Shown here one piece after another: positions 27,015-36,724 of a stretch of 64,000 bases of DNA; the stretch's first letter is position 1, and each line of letters starts with the position of its first letter. A program made the position numbers and the translations under genes. This DNA is from BPGX01 sp037447455 (lineage in GTDB: Bacteria > Bacteroidota > Bacteroidia > B-17B0 > Aurantibacillaceae). The stretch is from contig JBBIGQ010000003.1 of NCBI GenBank assembly GCA_037447455.1, positions 150,142 to 214,141 of the forward strand, written 5' to 3'. The notes under the pieces are model-generated. The model worked only from the letters and a program-made list of their open reading frames with translations, made no database searches and was not told where the DNA came from.

Positions 27015-28021
27015 TCCCAAGCGGTTTTGAGCATATCTTGTAAAGAATATTCGGGTTTCCAGCCGAGTTCTTGTAGTGCTTTATCGTTGTTGGCGTAAAT
27101 GGCTTCTACATCTCCATGTCTTCGGCCGGTGATTTGATACGGTACTTTTAATTGATTCACTTTTTCAAAAGTTTGAATGACTTCAAGGACTGTGTATCCC
27201 TTGCCAGTTCCGAGATTGATAACGTCATAATAAGATGAAATAGAAATGGTTTGTAGTTTTTGTAACGCTAAAACATGTGCAAAGGCAATGTCCGACACGT
27301 GAATATAATCCCGAATGGGTGTGCCATCTTTGGTATGATAATCGTTGCCAAAAACTTGTAAAGCGGGTATTTTATTGAGCACTGCACGGATGATATTAGG
27401 AACTAATCCTGTAAGATTGTATTTTGGAAGTTCGCCAATTAGTCTCGAAGGATGTGCTCCAACAGGGTTGAAATATCTTAGTGAAAATATTTTGAGTGGT
27501 GTGTTGCTCAATTGTATGAGTTGTTGTAAAATTTGTTCACCGATTTGTTTGGTATGTGCGTAGGGTGATGTGGGGTATGGAAGAGGTGTAGTTTCGGTAA
27601 CGGGCGATGTTTTAATGTTACCATAAACAGAACAAGAGGATGAAAAGATAAAGTGGGAGATATTATGTTCAATGGCTAATTCAATGATGTTTAATAAAGA
27701 CGTAATGTTATTGTGATAATACATCAATGGTTTTTCAACACTTTCTGGCACTGATTTGAAGGCCGCAAAATGAATGATACCTATTATTTGCTGACGGTAT
27801 GGTTTTAGATGTTCAAATAGTTTATGTTTATCACATAAATCTAGGTTAATGCAAAGGATTTTTTTATTGGTGAGTTGTGAAAGATTATCGTAAACAGATT
27901 CATAAGCATTTGAAAAGTTATCAATAGAAATAAGCTGATAATTGGTTTTTAGCAAAATTTCAGCGATAGTATGACTTCCAATGTAGCCCGCCCCACCTGT
28001 GATAACTATGTATTTACTCAT
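26993..28021 (-). CDS. galE: UDP-glucose 4-epimerase
   Basis: The 342-aa short-chain dehydrogenase fold protein has an N-terminal Rossmann motif GGAGYIGSH, IHFAAFKSVPESVEKP, catalytic SSSCSVYG and the YAHTKQIGE (YxxxK) pair, NPVGAHPS, and GTGKGYTVLEV. It interconverts UDP-Glc and UDP-Gal for polysaccharide or LPS synthesis. It lies between prc and anmK in one minus-strand run. Confidence 0.93.
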   Translation of the reverse strand: MSKYIVITGGAGYIGSHTIAEILLKTNYQLISIDNFSNAYESVYDNLSQLTNKKILCINLDLCDKHKLFEHLKPYRQQIIGIIHFAAFKSVPESVEKPLMYYHNNITSLLNIIELAIEHNISHFIFSSSCSVYGNIKTSPVTETTPLPYPTSPYAHTKQIGEQILQQLIQLSNTPLKIFSLRYFNPVGAHPSRLIGELPKYNLTGLVPNIIRAVLNKIPALQVFGNDYHTKDGTPIRDYIHVSDIAFAHVLALQKLQTISISSYYDVINLGTGKGYTVLEVIQTFEKVNQLKVPYQITGRRHGDVEAIYANNDKALQELGWKPEYSLQDMLKTAWEWGKNKY

Positions 28022-28066
28022 ACTTAAATTGATAAGAATCTTGTATTAAGTGTTTTCAATTTAATT

Positions 28067-30178
28067 TTATTTCATCCATTTTAGTAACTTACTGGTTTCA
28101 TATATGTAGGCGTCCTTTTCAAGATTTTTCGCCCATCTGGTTTCCCGGCCTGCTTTGGCAGTATCAATGTCAAATTTTATTTTGTTTTCTTCAGGTATAA
28201 TTAATTTAAAATTTTCAAATTTTATTTTATTGTCTTCAAACTCTTTGTTTTGTTTTTTGATAGTTTCCTGATAAGCCCAAAATTTATCTTTTTGTAAATT
28301 GATTTTAGTATTCAACTTTCGTTTTCTATATTCTTCTGCTTGTTTTTGGATGTTCTTGAATGCAGGGTTGGATTTAATGTTTTGCGCTGCTATTTTTTTA
28401 AGTTTGTCGTAAGGAATGGTATTGAAGGTAGTGTAATTGCTGACTGGGGTTATTTTATCAAAGGGCATAGGGTAATCCAATTGTTTTTCTCCAATATCAT
28501 CGTTGTATTCATACACATTTGGAAATTTAATATCTGGCTCAACGCCTTTTAATTGTGTAGCATCACCATTGATACGATAAAATTTTTGCATGGTGATTTT
28601 TACTGAGCCAGTGGGTTTTATAGAATCAAAATTAGGTATCACATAATAATCTAAATCAATAAAAGATTGCACGGTGCCTTTGCCATAGGAATTAGTTCCT
28701 ACAATAAGTGCCCTTTTGTAATCTTGCAGAGCCGCAGAAACAATTTCAGAAGCACTGGCACTACTGTAATTGATAATTACCGATAAAGGTCCTTTCCATA
28801 CTATGTCTGAGTATTTATCTTTGAATATGTTGATGTAATTCATTTTTCCACGAGCCTGAACGATAGGACCTTCTGAGATAAAGAGGCCTGCGAGGTCTAC
28901 GGCTTCTTGCAAGGAACCACCACCGTTGTCCCGTAAATCCAGTATTAAACCTTTGATATTGTATTTTTTTAATTTTTCAATTTCCTTCCGAACGTCTTGA
29001 GCACAATGATGCGCACCGGTGTGTGTAAAATCTGTGTAAAATGATGGTAAATAAATGTAGCCGTATTTTTCTTTATCTAATTCCAAAAGAAAAGATTTTG
29101 CAAAAGTTTCTTCCATTTCTACCACGCCACGAATAATAGGAATGACTTTGATTGTGCCATCGGGTTTTTGAACGGTGAGACGCACTTCGGTACCTTTAGG
29201 TCCTTTGATGAGTTCAATAGCATCGTCAATATCCATATCTGTAACATCTACAGGTTCGTTATCACCTTGTGCGACTTTGAGGATAATGTCGCCTGCTTTT
29301 AGTTCGCCTTGATTGTAGCTTGGGCTACCAACGATAATTTCAACGACTTTAATCACACCATCTTTTTGTTGAAGACGAGCGCCTATGCCTTCAAACTGCC
29401 CACTCATAGATTGGTCAAATTTCTTTTTTTCTTTTGGCGGAAAATATTCAGTGTGTGGATCATAAACATTGATGAAAGTGTTCAAATAAGCCGCCATTCT
29501 ATCTTTGTAAGAAAGTTTCTTTAAACGTTTGAACCAATTTTTGTTGTTTTTTAATACTTTTTGCCGGGCTTTGTACTCAAGAGAATCAAAGGAAGAAGGT
29601 TTTAAAGTGTGAGTAGAATCTTTTTCAATTTTTTTTCGTTCTTCTTCTTTGAGTTCCTCTATTTTAAGGAGGACTTGATATTTCAACATCTTACGCCATT
29701 CGTCTTTGAGTTCATGGATAGTTTCTGCATATTTTGTTTTTTCCATATCTGTTTCGTAGTACTCTTCTTTGTCGTAGTCAAGTGGTTTAGAGAGGATTTC
29801 CTGATACCATCCTTCCACAATATTGATTCGTTGCATCAGAACTTTGTAAGTAACATCAAAAAATTCAACAGAATGTTCTTTCCATTGGTCATCTGATAAA
29901 TGTTCGTACAATTTAAATTGTTCAATGTCACTCTTGATTAGAAATTTTTTTCCGTAATCCAATCGCTTCATATAAAGATTAAAAACTTTTTCAGAGTAAG
30001 CATCATTAATAACAGGAGGGTCGTAGTGATTTTGCTTGACACTATCGTAAATTAATTGACTGATGATTTGATAACGATTAAAAATAAAGAATTTAGCGGA
30101 AATGCCTAATATGAGTGCAAGACCTATTAGGGTGCTGTATTTCAAAATGTGCGGATATTTTTTGGTTAAAAAACGCAT
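28067..30178 (-). CDS. prc: C-terminal processing peptidase (Prc/Tsp, S41A)
   Basis: A 703-aa periplasmic serine protease with an N-terminal membrane anchor (about 14-33), the TSP N-terminal helical domain, a PDZ domain (about 240-330, FEGIGARLQQKDG and SPSYNQGELKAGDII), and an S41 core. The core contains LRDNGGGSLQEAVDLAGLFI, the Ser region NYSSASASEIVSAAL and the Lys region NSYGKGTVQ. The C-terminal DUF3340-like domain is present. It removes or trims C-terminal tails of envelope proteins. First gene of a run with galE and anmK. Confidence 0.95.
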   Translation of the reverse strand: MRFLTKKYPHILKYSTLIGLALILGISAKFFIFNRYQIISQLIYDSVKQNHYDPPVINDAYSEKVFNLYMKRLDYGKKFLIKSDIEQFKLYEHLSDDQWKEHSVEFFDVTYKVLMQRINIVEGWYQEILSKPLDYDKEEYYETDMEKTKYAETIHELKDEWRKMLKYQVLLKIEELKEEERKKIEKDSTHTLKPSSFDSLEYKARQKVLKNNKNWFKRLKKLSYKDRMAAYLNTFINVYDPHTEYFPPKEKKKFDQSMSGQFEGIGARLQQKDGVIKVVEIIVGSPSYNQGELKAGDIILKVAQGDNEPVDVTDMDIDDAIELIKGPKGTEVRLTVQKPDGTIKVIPIIRGVVEMEETFAKSFLLELDKEKYGYIYLPSFYTDFTHTGAHHCAQDVRKEIEKLKKYNIKGLILDLRDNGGGSLQEAVDLAGLFISEGPIVQARGKMNYINIFKDKYSDIVWKGPLSVIINYSSASASEIVSAALQDYKRALIVGTNSYGKGTVQSFIDLDYYVIPNFDSIKPTGSVKITMQKFYRINGDATQLKGVEPDIKFPNVYEYNDDIGEKQLDYPMPFDKITPVSNYTTFNTIPYDKLKKIAAQNIKSNPAFKNIQKQAEEYRKRKLNTKINLQKDKFWAYQETIKKQNKEFEDNKIKFENFKLIIPEENKIKFDIDTAKAGRETRWAKNLEKDAYIYETSKLLKWMK

Positions 30179-30261
30179 GAAATTTTTGCTTGCAAAGTAG
30201 TTAAAAATTATTTTTTGTTGAATAAATTATATTCTCAAAAAATCCTAAAATTGATTTTCAG

Positions 30262-30269
30262 TATTTTTG
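30262..30269 (+). promoter_or_regulatory. Bacteroidota -7 promoter element for the kinase-like/MBOAT pair
   Basis: TATTTTTG; predicted start about 30276, leader about 16 nt before the ATG at 30292. This argues against the upstream TTG start at 30283. Confidence 0.55.
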
Positions 30270-30291
30270 CGCAATAGAGAGATTGGCAAGT

Positions 30292-31155
30292 ATGTTGACT
30301 ATCAAAGAGCAATTGTTGAAATTATCTGTTCCATTTAAGATTAAGGATATTCAGGCAATTGGCGGCGGGTGTATCAATCGTTGTTATCGCATTGTTTCGG
30401 TGGATAGATCATCCTTGTTTATTAAAGTAAATGAATTGTTGAATGAAGATAATTTTGAAAAAGAAAAGTTTAATTTAGAATATCTGAAAAATAAATCGCC
30501 GTTAGTGGTGCCTGATGTTGTTTTTTTGCTGAGTAGTGAAGAAACGAATAAGGTTTATTTGTGTTTGAGTTATTTAGAGAGAATGCCAGAAACGAATGAG
30601 TTTTATTATCAGTTGGGTATGGGCTTAGCAAAGTTACATCAAAATAGTGAAAAATTTTTTGGGTGGATGGAGGATAATTACATTGGAAGTTTATTTCAAA
30701 AGAATGACCGATGTGGAGAATGGGTAGAGTTTTTTATTACGCAACGATTAGAACCATTGGTGAAAGTATGTTTTGATAAAAGAATGTTGGATTCAACGAG
30801 TGTGAAGGCATTTAATAATTTGTATAATAAGATAGAAGAAATTTTTCCTAACGAGCCATCCGCCCTGTTACACGGAGATTTCTGGCAAGGAAATAGATTG
30901 TATACAACACAAGGTGCTGCAATTTTTGATACAGCGTGTTATTATGGTCATCGGGAAATGGATATTGCTATGGGATTTTTATTCGGTACTTTACCTGATG
31001 CTTTTTTAGAAGGGTATAACTCCATTTATCCACTTGAGAAAGATTTTATGAAAAGAAAAGATATTTGCAATTTATATCCGTTATTGGTGCATGCAGTATT
31101 ATTTGGAATGTCGTATATTTATGACATAAAAAGTATTATTAAAAAATTTCAATAA
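30292..31155 (+). CDS. Fructosamine kinase family protein
   Basis: The 287-aa protein has an aminoglycoside-phosphotransferase-like fold with family landmarks: AIGGGCINRCYRI, LFIKVN (ATP-binding Lys), DNYIGSLFQKN, WVEFFITQRLEP, LLHGDFWQGN (catalytic Asp) and CYYGHREMDIAM. Bacterial members phosphorylate ketosamines or ribulosamines so that glycated amines can be removed. The usual DPAVYYG is DTACYYG here, a mild divergence at the metal-site strand with the Asp kept. The following MBOAT gene starts with GTG directly after its TAA. Confidence 0.88.
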   Translation: MLTIKEQLLKLSVPFKIKDIQAIGGGCINRCYRIVSVDRSSLFIKVNELLNEDNFEKEKFNLEYLKNKSPLVVPDVVFLLSSEETNKVYLCLSYLERMPETNEFYYQLGMGLAKLHQNSEKFFGWMEDNYIGSLFQKNDRCGEWVEFFITQRLEPLVKVCFDKRMLDSTSVKAFNNLYNKIEEIFPNEPSALLHGDFWQGNRLYTTQGAAIFDTACYYGHREMDIAMGFLFGTLPDAFLEGYNSIYPLEKDFMKRKDICNLYPLLVHAVLFGMSYIYDIKSIIKKFQ

Positions 31156-32529
31156 GTGTTATTTAATTCGCTATCATTTATAGTTTTTTTGTTGGTGGTG
31201 TTTGTGTTGTATTGGACTATTCCTGAAAGGTGGAGAAAATATTTTTTGTTATTAGCGTCTATTTATTTTTATGCGTGTTTTGAATGGTGGTATGTGGGTT
31301 TATTATTATTGACGACTTGTATTGATTATTGGGCGGTGCAAAAGATTTTGGGTAATTGGGAAAGAAAGAAGTTTTTTTTGTCTATTAGTATTGTTTTGAA
31401 TTTGCTGGTATTAGCGGTTTTCAAGTATGGAGCGTTTTTTTTGAGTATACTTAGAGAAGATGAATGGCAATATCAATGGGCCATTCCAGTGGGTTTGTCT
31501 TTTTATACTTTTCAATCGATGAGTTATGTGATTGATGTGTGTCGTGGGAAGTACAAGCCCAATGATACGTTTGGAGAGTTTTTATTGTATGTGTCTTTTT
31601 TTCCGCACATGGTCGCAGGGCCTGTAGTGCGGTATTATTCCTTGATGCCACAATTAAAAGTAATTACTTATTTTCAAAACATAGCATGGATGGAGGTTTT
31701 TAGGTGGTGTGTCTGGGGCTATTTTAAGAAGATGGTAATTGCGGATAATTTGGATTATGTGGTAACGCCTGCTTTTGAACATATTGCAGAGCTGAATGCG
31801 TGGGAAACTATTTTAGCAGGTTTTTTGTTTGCTGTGCAAGTGTATTGTGATTTTAGTGGGTATTCGGACATTGCAACGGGTGTGGCGAAATTGTTTAATG
31901 TACATTTATCTATTAACTGGATGCGTCCGTTTTTATCCAAAAGTATTAAAGAATTTTGGAGTAGAAATCATATTAGTGTAACGACATGGTTTAGGGATTA
32001 TTTATACATTTCGTTAGGAGGAAATAGAGTGAGTAGTGTACGATGGATGTTGAATATCTTTTTGACATTTGTAATCAGTGGTTTTTGGCATGGGGCGAAT
32101 TATACATTTATTATATGGGGGGCTTTTCATGGTTTTTTCTTTTTGATTGAACATTATTTTTTTCAATCTAAAAAATGGATAAAAAGTATATTAGGAAATG
32201 TTTATTTGTTGTTGTTTCATAGTGTGTCTATGTTGGCATTCAGATGTAAAAGCGTGAGTGATTTGAAAGAAGCATATTTAAACTTTTTTGAAAATTCGAA
32301 TTTAAACGTGGCGCAGTTGTCCAACTTTCAGGATAAAGTATTCTGGTATTTTGGTTGGATGATGGTAGTATTTTTATTTGTAAAAGAGATTTTGGAAGAA
32401 TACTCGCATTATGAGAGATTGCAAAGTTTAAAGAATAAGTGGAGGGATTTATTTTATGTTCTGTTGCTTATTGGAATTTTTGTGTTTGGTAATTTTCATT
32501 CCAAGCCGTTTATTTATTTTCAATTTTGA
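31156..32529 (+). CDS. MBOAT-family O-acyltransferase (AlgI-like)
   Basis: This 457-aa protein has about ten membrane segments. It has the MBOAT landmarks FPHMVAGPVVRYYSLMPQL, VYCDFSGYSDIATG, the NWMRPFLSKSIKEFWSRNHIS segment and the catalytic-His helix FVISGFWHGANYTFIIWG. AlgI relatives move acetyl groups across the membrane to exported polysaccharides. No AlgJ/PatB-like partner or glycan synthase is adjacent, so the acceptor is unknown. The start is GTG with zero spacing from the upstream stop. Confidence 0.92.
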   Translation: MLFNSLSFIVFLLVVFVLYWTIPERWRKYFLLLASIYFYACFEWWYVGLLLLTTCIDYWAVQKILGNWERKKFFLSISIVLNLLVLAVFKYGAFFLSILREDEWQYQWAIPVGLSFYTFQSMSYVIDVCRGKYKPNDTFGEFLLYVSFFPHMVAGPVVRYYSLMPQLKVITYFQNIAWMEVFRWCVWGYFKKMVIADNLDYVVTPAFEHIAELNAWETILAGFLFAVQVYCDFSGYSDIATGVAKLFNVHLSINWMRPFLSKSIKEFWSRNHISVTTWFRDYLYISLGGNRVSSVRWMLNIFLTFVISGFWHGANYTFIIWGAFHGFFFLIEHYFFQSKKWIKSILGNVYLLLFHSVSMLAFRCKSVSDLKEAYLNFFENSNLNVAQLSNFQDKVFWYFGWMMVVFLFVKEILEEYSHYERLQSLKNKWRDLFYVLLLIGIFVFGNFHSKPFIYFQF

Positions 32530-32592
32530 ATATGATATGAGAGGATTAATTTTGATTGATTGGGGTGTCTGAAAATGTCTCGTAAAACTTTC

Positions 32593-32600
32593 TATTTTTG
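32593..32600 (+). promoter_or_regulatory. Bacteroidota -7 promoter element directly before smpB
   Basis: TATTTTTG ends 5 bp before the smpB ATG at 32606, so the predicted transcript would be leaderless. It could also be a chance match in AT-rich DNA. Confidence 0.4.
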
Positions 32601-32605
32601 CACGG

Positions 32606-33064
32606 ATGAAAAAAGAAACAGAAAATAGTATTTATATTGTCAACAAGCGTGCGAGTTTTGAATATAATCTTATTGATAAATACGAGGCAGGCATTGTTTT
32701 AACTGGTTCGGAAATTAAATCCATACGGCAAAGTAAAGTCAATATCTCTGATGCGTATTGTTATTTCAAAGACGGAGAATTGTATGTTAAGAATATGCAC
32801 ATTTCACCTTATGAGCATGGTGGATATACTAATCACAATCCATTGAGAGATAGAAAATTATTATTACATAAACATGAGTTGAGAAAGTTATATCGTTCTG
32901 TAAAAGAAGACGGATTTACCATAGTTCTCGTTAAAATTTATATCAATAAAAAAGGACTGGCGAAATTAGAAATTGCACTTGCAAAAGGTAAAAAAATATA
33001 CGACAAGAGAGAAAGTATTAAAAGAAGAGATATTGAAAGAGAATTAGGCAGAAAATTTAAATAG
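32606..33064 (+). CDS. smpB: SsrA-binding protein
   Basis: SmpB escorts tmRNA to stalled ribosomes. The 152-aa protein has YEAGIVLTGSEIKSIRQ, VNISDAYCYFKDGELYVKNMHI, the RDRKLLLHKHEL segment, and the basic tail AKGKKIYDKRESIKRRDIER that mimics the codon. dxr follows 7 bp after its stop. No ssrA gene is in this window. Confidence 0.96.
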   Translation: MKKETENSIYIVNKRASFEYNLIDKYEAGIVLTGSEIKSIRQSKVNISDAYCYFKDGELYVKNMHISPYEHGGYTNHNPLRDRKLLLHKHELRKLYRSVKEDGFTIVLVKIYINKKGLAKLEIALAKGKKIYDKRESIKRRDIERELGRKFK

Positions 33065-33071
33065 TCATTTC

Positions 33072-34250
33072 ATGCAAGAGAAAAATAAAAGAAAAATTGC
33101 GATAGTAGGAAGCACAGGAAGCATAGGCACACAGGCCTTGCAGGTCATCAAAGAAAGTAATGTGTTGCAAGCAGAGATTTTAATTGCGAACAACAATGTT
33201 GAGTTGTTAATACAACAAGCTATAGAATTTGAGCCCAATGCAGTAGTGATTGTAGATAAAACTAAATACTCTACACTTAAGGAGGCGTTGCAACACTTAC
33301 CTATTAAAGTGTATGCAGGAGAAGAGGCGGCAAAACAAGTGATAGAATGGGATAGTGTAGACATGGTATTAGCGGCGGCAGTTGGCTTTGCGGGATTATC
33401 TACTACTATGAGAGCGTTGGAATGTAAGAAGCCCGTTGCTCTTGCCAATAAAGAAAGTTTGGTCGTGGCAGGTGAGATTATTGAACAATTACTGAAGGAG
33501 AAAGGTGTTCCATTAATACCAGTGGATTCTGAACATTTTGCCATTTTTCAATGTTTGCAAGGTGAACAATATTCTACTATTGAAAAAATTATTCTCACTG
33601 CATCGGGTGGGCCATTCAGAGGTTTTAGTTTAGAACAATTAAAGGATGTTACATTAGAGCAGGCATTAAAACATCCGAATTGGAAAATGGGAAATAAAAT
33701 TACTATAGATTCTGCCACATTGATGAATAAGGGTTTGGAAGTGATTGAAGCAAAATGGTTGTTTGGAGTAGACGCTTCACAAATCGAAGTAATTGTACAT
33801 CCGCAAAGCATTATTCATAGTATGGTGCAATTCAGTGATGGTAGTATCAAGGCACAGATGGGCTTGCCCGATATGAAATTGCCAATACATTATGCATTAC
33901 ATTATCCGTTGCGTTATCCAACAAATTTTGAGCGGTTTGACTTTATGAAATATCCTTGTTTAAATTTTGAACCGCCTGATATGAAAGTTTTCTCTTGTTT
34001 GCAATTAGCATATGAGGCGATAAGCAAAGGAGGCAATATGCCTTGTGCACTCAATGCAGCTAATGAGAAAGCAGTTGAAGCATTTCTGAATCGTCGGATT
34101 AATTTTTATCAAATACCAATTTTAATTGAAAAAACTCTGGAGAAAGTTCATTACATTTCACATCCAACATTAGATGAACTTATTCAAACTCACATTGAAA
34201 GTATGCGAGTGGCTGAAGATTTCATACAAACTAAACAGATTTATGTGTAA
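33072..34250 (+). CDS. dxr: 1-deoxy-D-xylulose 5-phosphate reductoisomerase
   Basis: DXR makes MEP in the non-mevalonate isoprenoid pathway. The 392-aa protein has the NADPH motif GSTGSIGTQAL, LANKESLVVAG, PVDSEHFAIFQCL, TASGGPFRG, the flexible-loop region HPNWKMGNKITID and HPQSIIHSMVQF. It lies in the smpB-dxr-DUF5686 run, and its end overlaps the next start (ATGTGTAA). Confidence 0.97.
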   Translation: MQEKNKRKIAIVGSTGSIGTQALQVIKESNVLQAEILIANNNVELLIQQAIEFEPNAVVIVDKTKYSTLKEALQHLPIKVYAGEEAAKQVIEWDSVDMVLAAAVGFAGLSTTMRALECKKPVALANKESLVVAGEIIEQLLKEKGVPLIPVDSEHFAIFQCLQGEQYSTIEKIILTASGGPFRGFSLEQLKDVTLEQALKHPNWKMGNKITIDSATLMNKGLEVIEAKWLFGVDASQIEVIVHPQSIIHSMVQFSDGSIKAQMGLPDMKLPIHYALHYPLRYPTNFERFDFMKYPCLNFEPPDMKVFSCLQLAYEAISKGGNMPCALNAANEKAVEAFLNRRINFYQIPILIEKTLEKVHYISHPTLDELIQTHIESMRVAEDFIQTKQIYV

Positions 34251-36720
34251 TATAAGATACATCCTTGCGTTTCTTTTTGGGATTGGTGTTCTATCACTTT
34301 TTTCTCAACAAAAATATACGATTAGTGGGAGAGTTTTTGACGCTTCCGGTAAAGAGCCCTTGCCTTTTGTACCTTTGATAATTAAGGGAACCACAATAGG
34401 CACACAAACTGATTTTGATGGAAATTTTACTTTGAAAACAGATAAAATCGGGGACTCGTTAATTGCGGTTTATGTAGGATACAAACGTGCGGCAAGACCG
34501 ATACAAAAAGGTGTTTTTCAACAAGTGATCAATATGCCGATGGAATTGGAAGGCGTTGCATTGGAAGAAGTAACAGTGAAAGCAGGAGAAAATCCAGCGC
34601 ATCGTATTATTCGGAATACTATTGCCAATCGGGGGCGGAATAATCCTAATAAATTAGAGTCCTATCAGTATGAGGTGTACAACAAAATTGAATTTGATTT
34701 AAATAAAATTCCAAAAGAAATGCGAGAAAGCAAATTGATGAAACCTGTCTCTTTTGTATTTAAGAACATAGATAGTGTGTATAGTGATGAAAAACCATCG
34801 CTACCTTTTTTTATGGTTGAAAATCTCTCTGAGTTTTATTACAAAAAAAATCCTACAAGACGAAAAGAAATTGTAAAGGCAAGTAAAATTACAGGAGTAG
34901 AAAATTCCAGCATATCCAGTATTATGGGGGATATGTATCAAAAGATTAATATCTATGATAATAATGTTTTAATTTTTGACAAACAAATTCCCAGTCCTAT
35001 TTCATCAGAAGGATTTTTTTATTATAAGTACTTTCTGGAAGATAGTGGTTTTATAGGAAATAAATATTGTTATCACATTCGGTTTAAACCCAAACGTTCG
35101 GGCGATGTGGTTTTTACTGGCAACATTTGGATAGCGGATACATCTTGGGCGGTGAAGCGTTTTGAAATGTCATTGCCCAAAGAAGCCAATATTAATTTTA
35201 TTAGTGCTGTCAAAGCCACTCAGGAGTTTGATTTGATTGATACAACATGGATGATGGTAAAAGACAGATTAGTCATTGATTTTTCACCTACTAAAAAATC
35301 TATTGGATTTTATGGGCGAAAGACAACGTCTTACAAAAAATTTGTTTTAAATCAGCCCAAGCTAGATGATTTTTATACATTAGGAGATGCTATTGTTGTG
35401 GAGGACTATGCGCTTCACAAAGATGAAACATTCTGGCAACAAAACCGGCACGACACATTAAGCCAGAGAGAACTCAAGATATTCAAAATGATTGATACAA
35501 TTCAAACATTACCTGTTTATCGGACGTGGGTGGACTTTTTCTATTTATTGTTTAACGGGTATAAAAAACTGAATAATTTTGAAATCGGACCTTATTACAA
35601 TATGATAAGTTACAACCTTATTGAAGGACCACGTTTTCGTTTTGGTGGCAGAACCAGTGCCATATTCAGCAGGTGGTATGAATTAAATGGTTATATTGCT
35701 TACGGCACAAAAGATGAAAAATGGAAATATGGATTAGGATTTAAATGTTTTATTACCCGAAAGCCACATCGGCAATTGTTTGGAATCAATTTTAAGAGCG
35801 ATTATGAAATTTTAGGGCAAAGTACGAATGGTTTTTCACAGGATAATTTATTCGCTTCTTTTTTACGGTCAAGGGGATTAAGGACATTGACAAAAGTGAA
35901 TAGAACAGAAGGATGGTATGAACGCGAATGGTTTCCTGGACTCACTACTAAATTTACTTTGTTTGGCACTACTTATACGCCATTGCCTTTGAATGACCCA
36001 TATATGTATAAAAATCCTCTGGATGATAAAATTAAGCAAAAAGAAAATATCAAAAATGTGGAAGTTCGTGTGAATATCCGTTTTGCCTACAAGGAAAAAT
36101 TTGTAGGTGGTGATTTTGAACGTGTATCACTTGGAACAACCTATCCAGTAATTCAATTGATGTATTCAAAGTCATTGCCAGATGCGTATGGAGGAGAATA
36201 TAATTTTCAAAGAATAGCCATCTCAATTTCAAAACGAATCAGAACAACGCCGATATTGGGCTATACGGATGTGAATATAGCCGGTGGCAAAATTTTTGGT
36301 GTGTTGCCCTATCCTTTGATGGAACTGCACGGTGGAAATGAAACGTATATGTATGACCTATATGCTTACAATATGATGCGGTATTTTGAATTTGCTTCTG
36401 ACCAATATGTTTCCGGAAGTGCAGAACATCATTTTAATGGACTTTTTTTGAATAGAATTCCGCTATTGAAGAAATTAAAGTTTCGTGAGATTGCCGGGAT
36501 AAAGGGAGTTTGGGGAAGTATTAACGATGCTAACCGAGAGGTGTTGATTTTTCCGTCTACACTCAAAGCACTGGACAAAGGACCTTACTTAGAAGCGAAT
36601 GTCGGAGTTGAAAACATATTCAAGATATTCCGAATAGATGCGTTGTGGCGTTTAACGTATCCATTGCCACGCGCTGTTGATAACTTTGGAATTAAATTTT
36701 CCTTTCAGTTGATATTGTAA
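34243..36720 (+). CDS. DUF5686-type outer-membrane protein with carboxypeptidase-regulatory domain
   Basis: The 825-aa protein starts at 34243 (MCNIRYILAFLFG), giving a signal peptide ending at FSQ and an 8-bp overlap with dxr. Residues about 25-110 form a CarboxypepD_reg-like domain (ISGRVFDASGKEPLPFV, TDFDGNFTL). The rest fits DUF5686: an N-terminal periplasmic part (AHRIIRNTIANRGRNNP, YEVYNKIEF) and a C-terminal outer-membrane barrel of about 400 residues ending in the strand NFGIKFSFQLIL. The family is common in Bacteroidota and its function is not established. The convergent stop is 4 bp away. Confidence 0.85.
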   Translation: MCNIRYILAFLFGIGVLSLFSQQKYTISGRVFDASGKEPLPFVPLIIKGTTIGTQTDFDGNFTLKTDKIGDSLIAVYVGYKRAARPIQKGVFQQVINMPMELEGVALEEVTVKAGENPAHRIIRNTIANRGRNNPNKLESYQYEVYNKIEFDLNKIPKEMRESKLMKPVSFVFKNIDSVYSDEKPSLPFFMVENLSEFYYKKNPTRRKEIVKASKITGVENSSISSIMGDMYQKINIYDNNVLIFDKQIPSPISSEGFFYYKYFLEDSGFIGNKYCYHIRFKPKRSGDVVFTGNIWIADTSWAVKRFEMSLPKEANINFISAVKATQEFDLIDTTWMMVKDRLVIDFSPTKKSIGFYGRKTTSYKKFVLNQPKLDDFYTLGDAIVVEDYALHKDETFWQQNRHDTLSQRELKIFKMIDTIQTLPVYRTWVDFFYLLFNGYKKLNNFEIGPYYNMISYNLIEGPRFRFGGRTSAIFSRWYELNGYIAYGTKDEKWKYGLGFKCFITRKPHRQLFGINFKSDYEILGQSTNGFSQDNLFASFLRSRGLRTLTKVNRTEGWYEREWFPGLTTKFTLFGTTYTPLPLNDPYMYKNPLDDKIKQKENIKNVEVRVNIRFAYKEKFVGGDFERVSLGTTYPVIQLMYSKSLPDAYGGEYNFQRIAISISKRIRTTPILGYTDVNIAGGKIFGVLPYPLMELHGGNETYMYDLYAYNMMRYFEFASDQYVSGSAEHHFNGLFLNRIPLLKKLKFREIAGIKGVWGSINDANREVLIFPSTLKALDKGPYLEANVGVENIFKIFRIDALWRLTYPLPRAVDNFGIKFSFQLIL

Positions 36721-36724
36721 TGAA

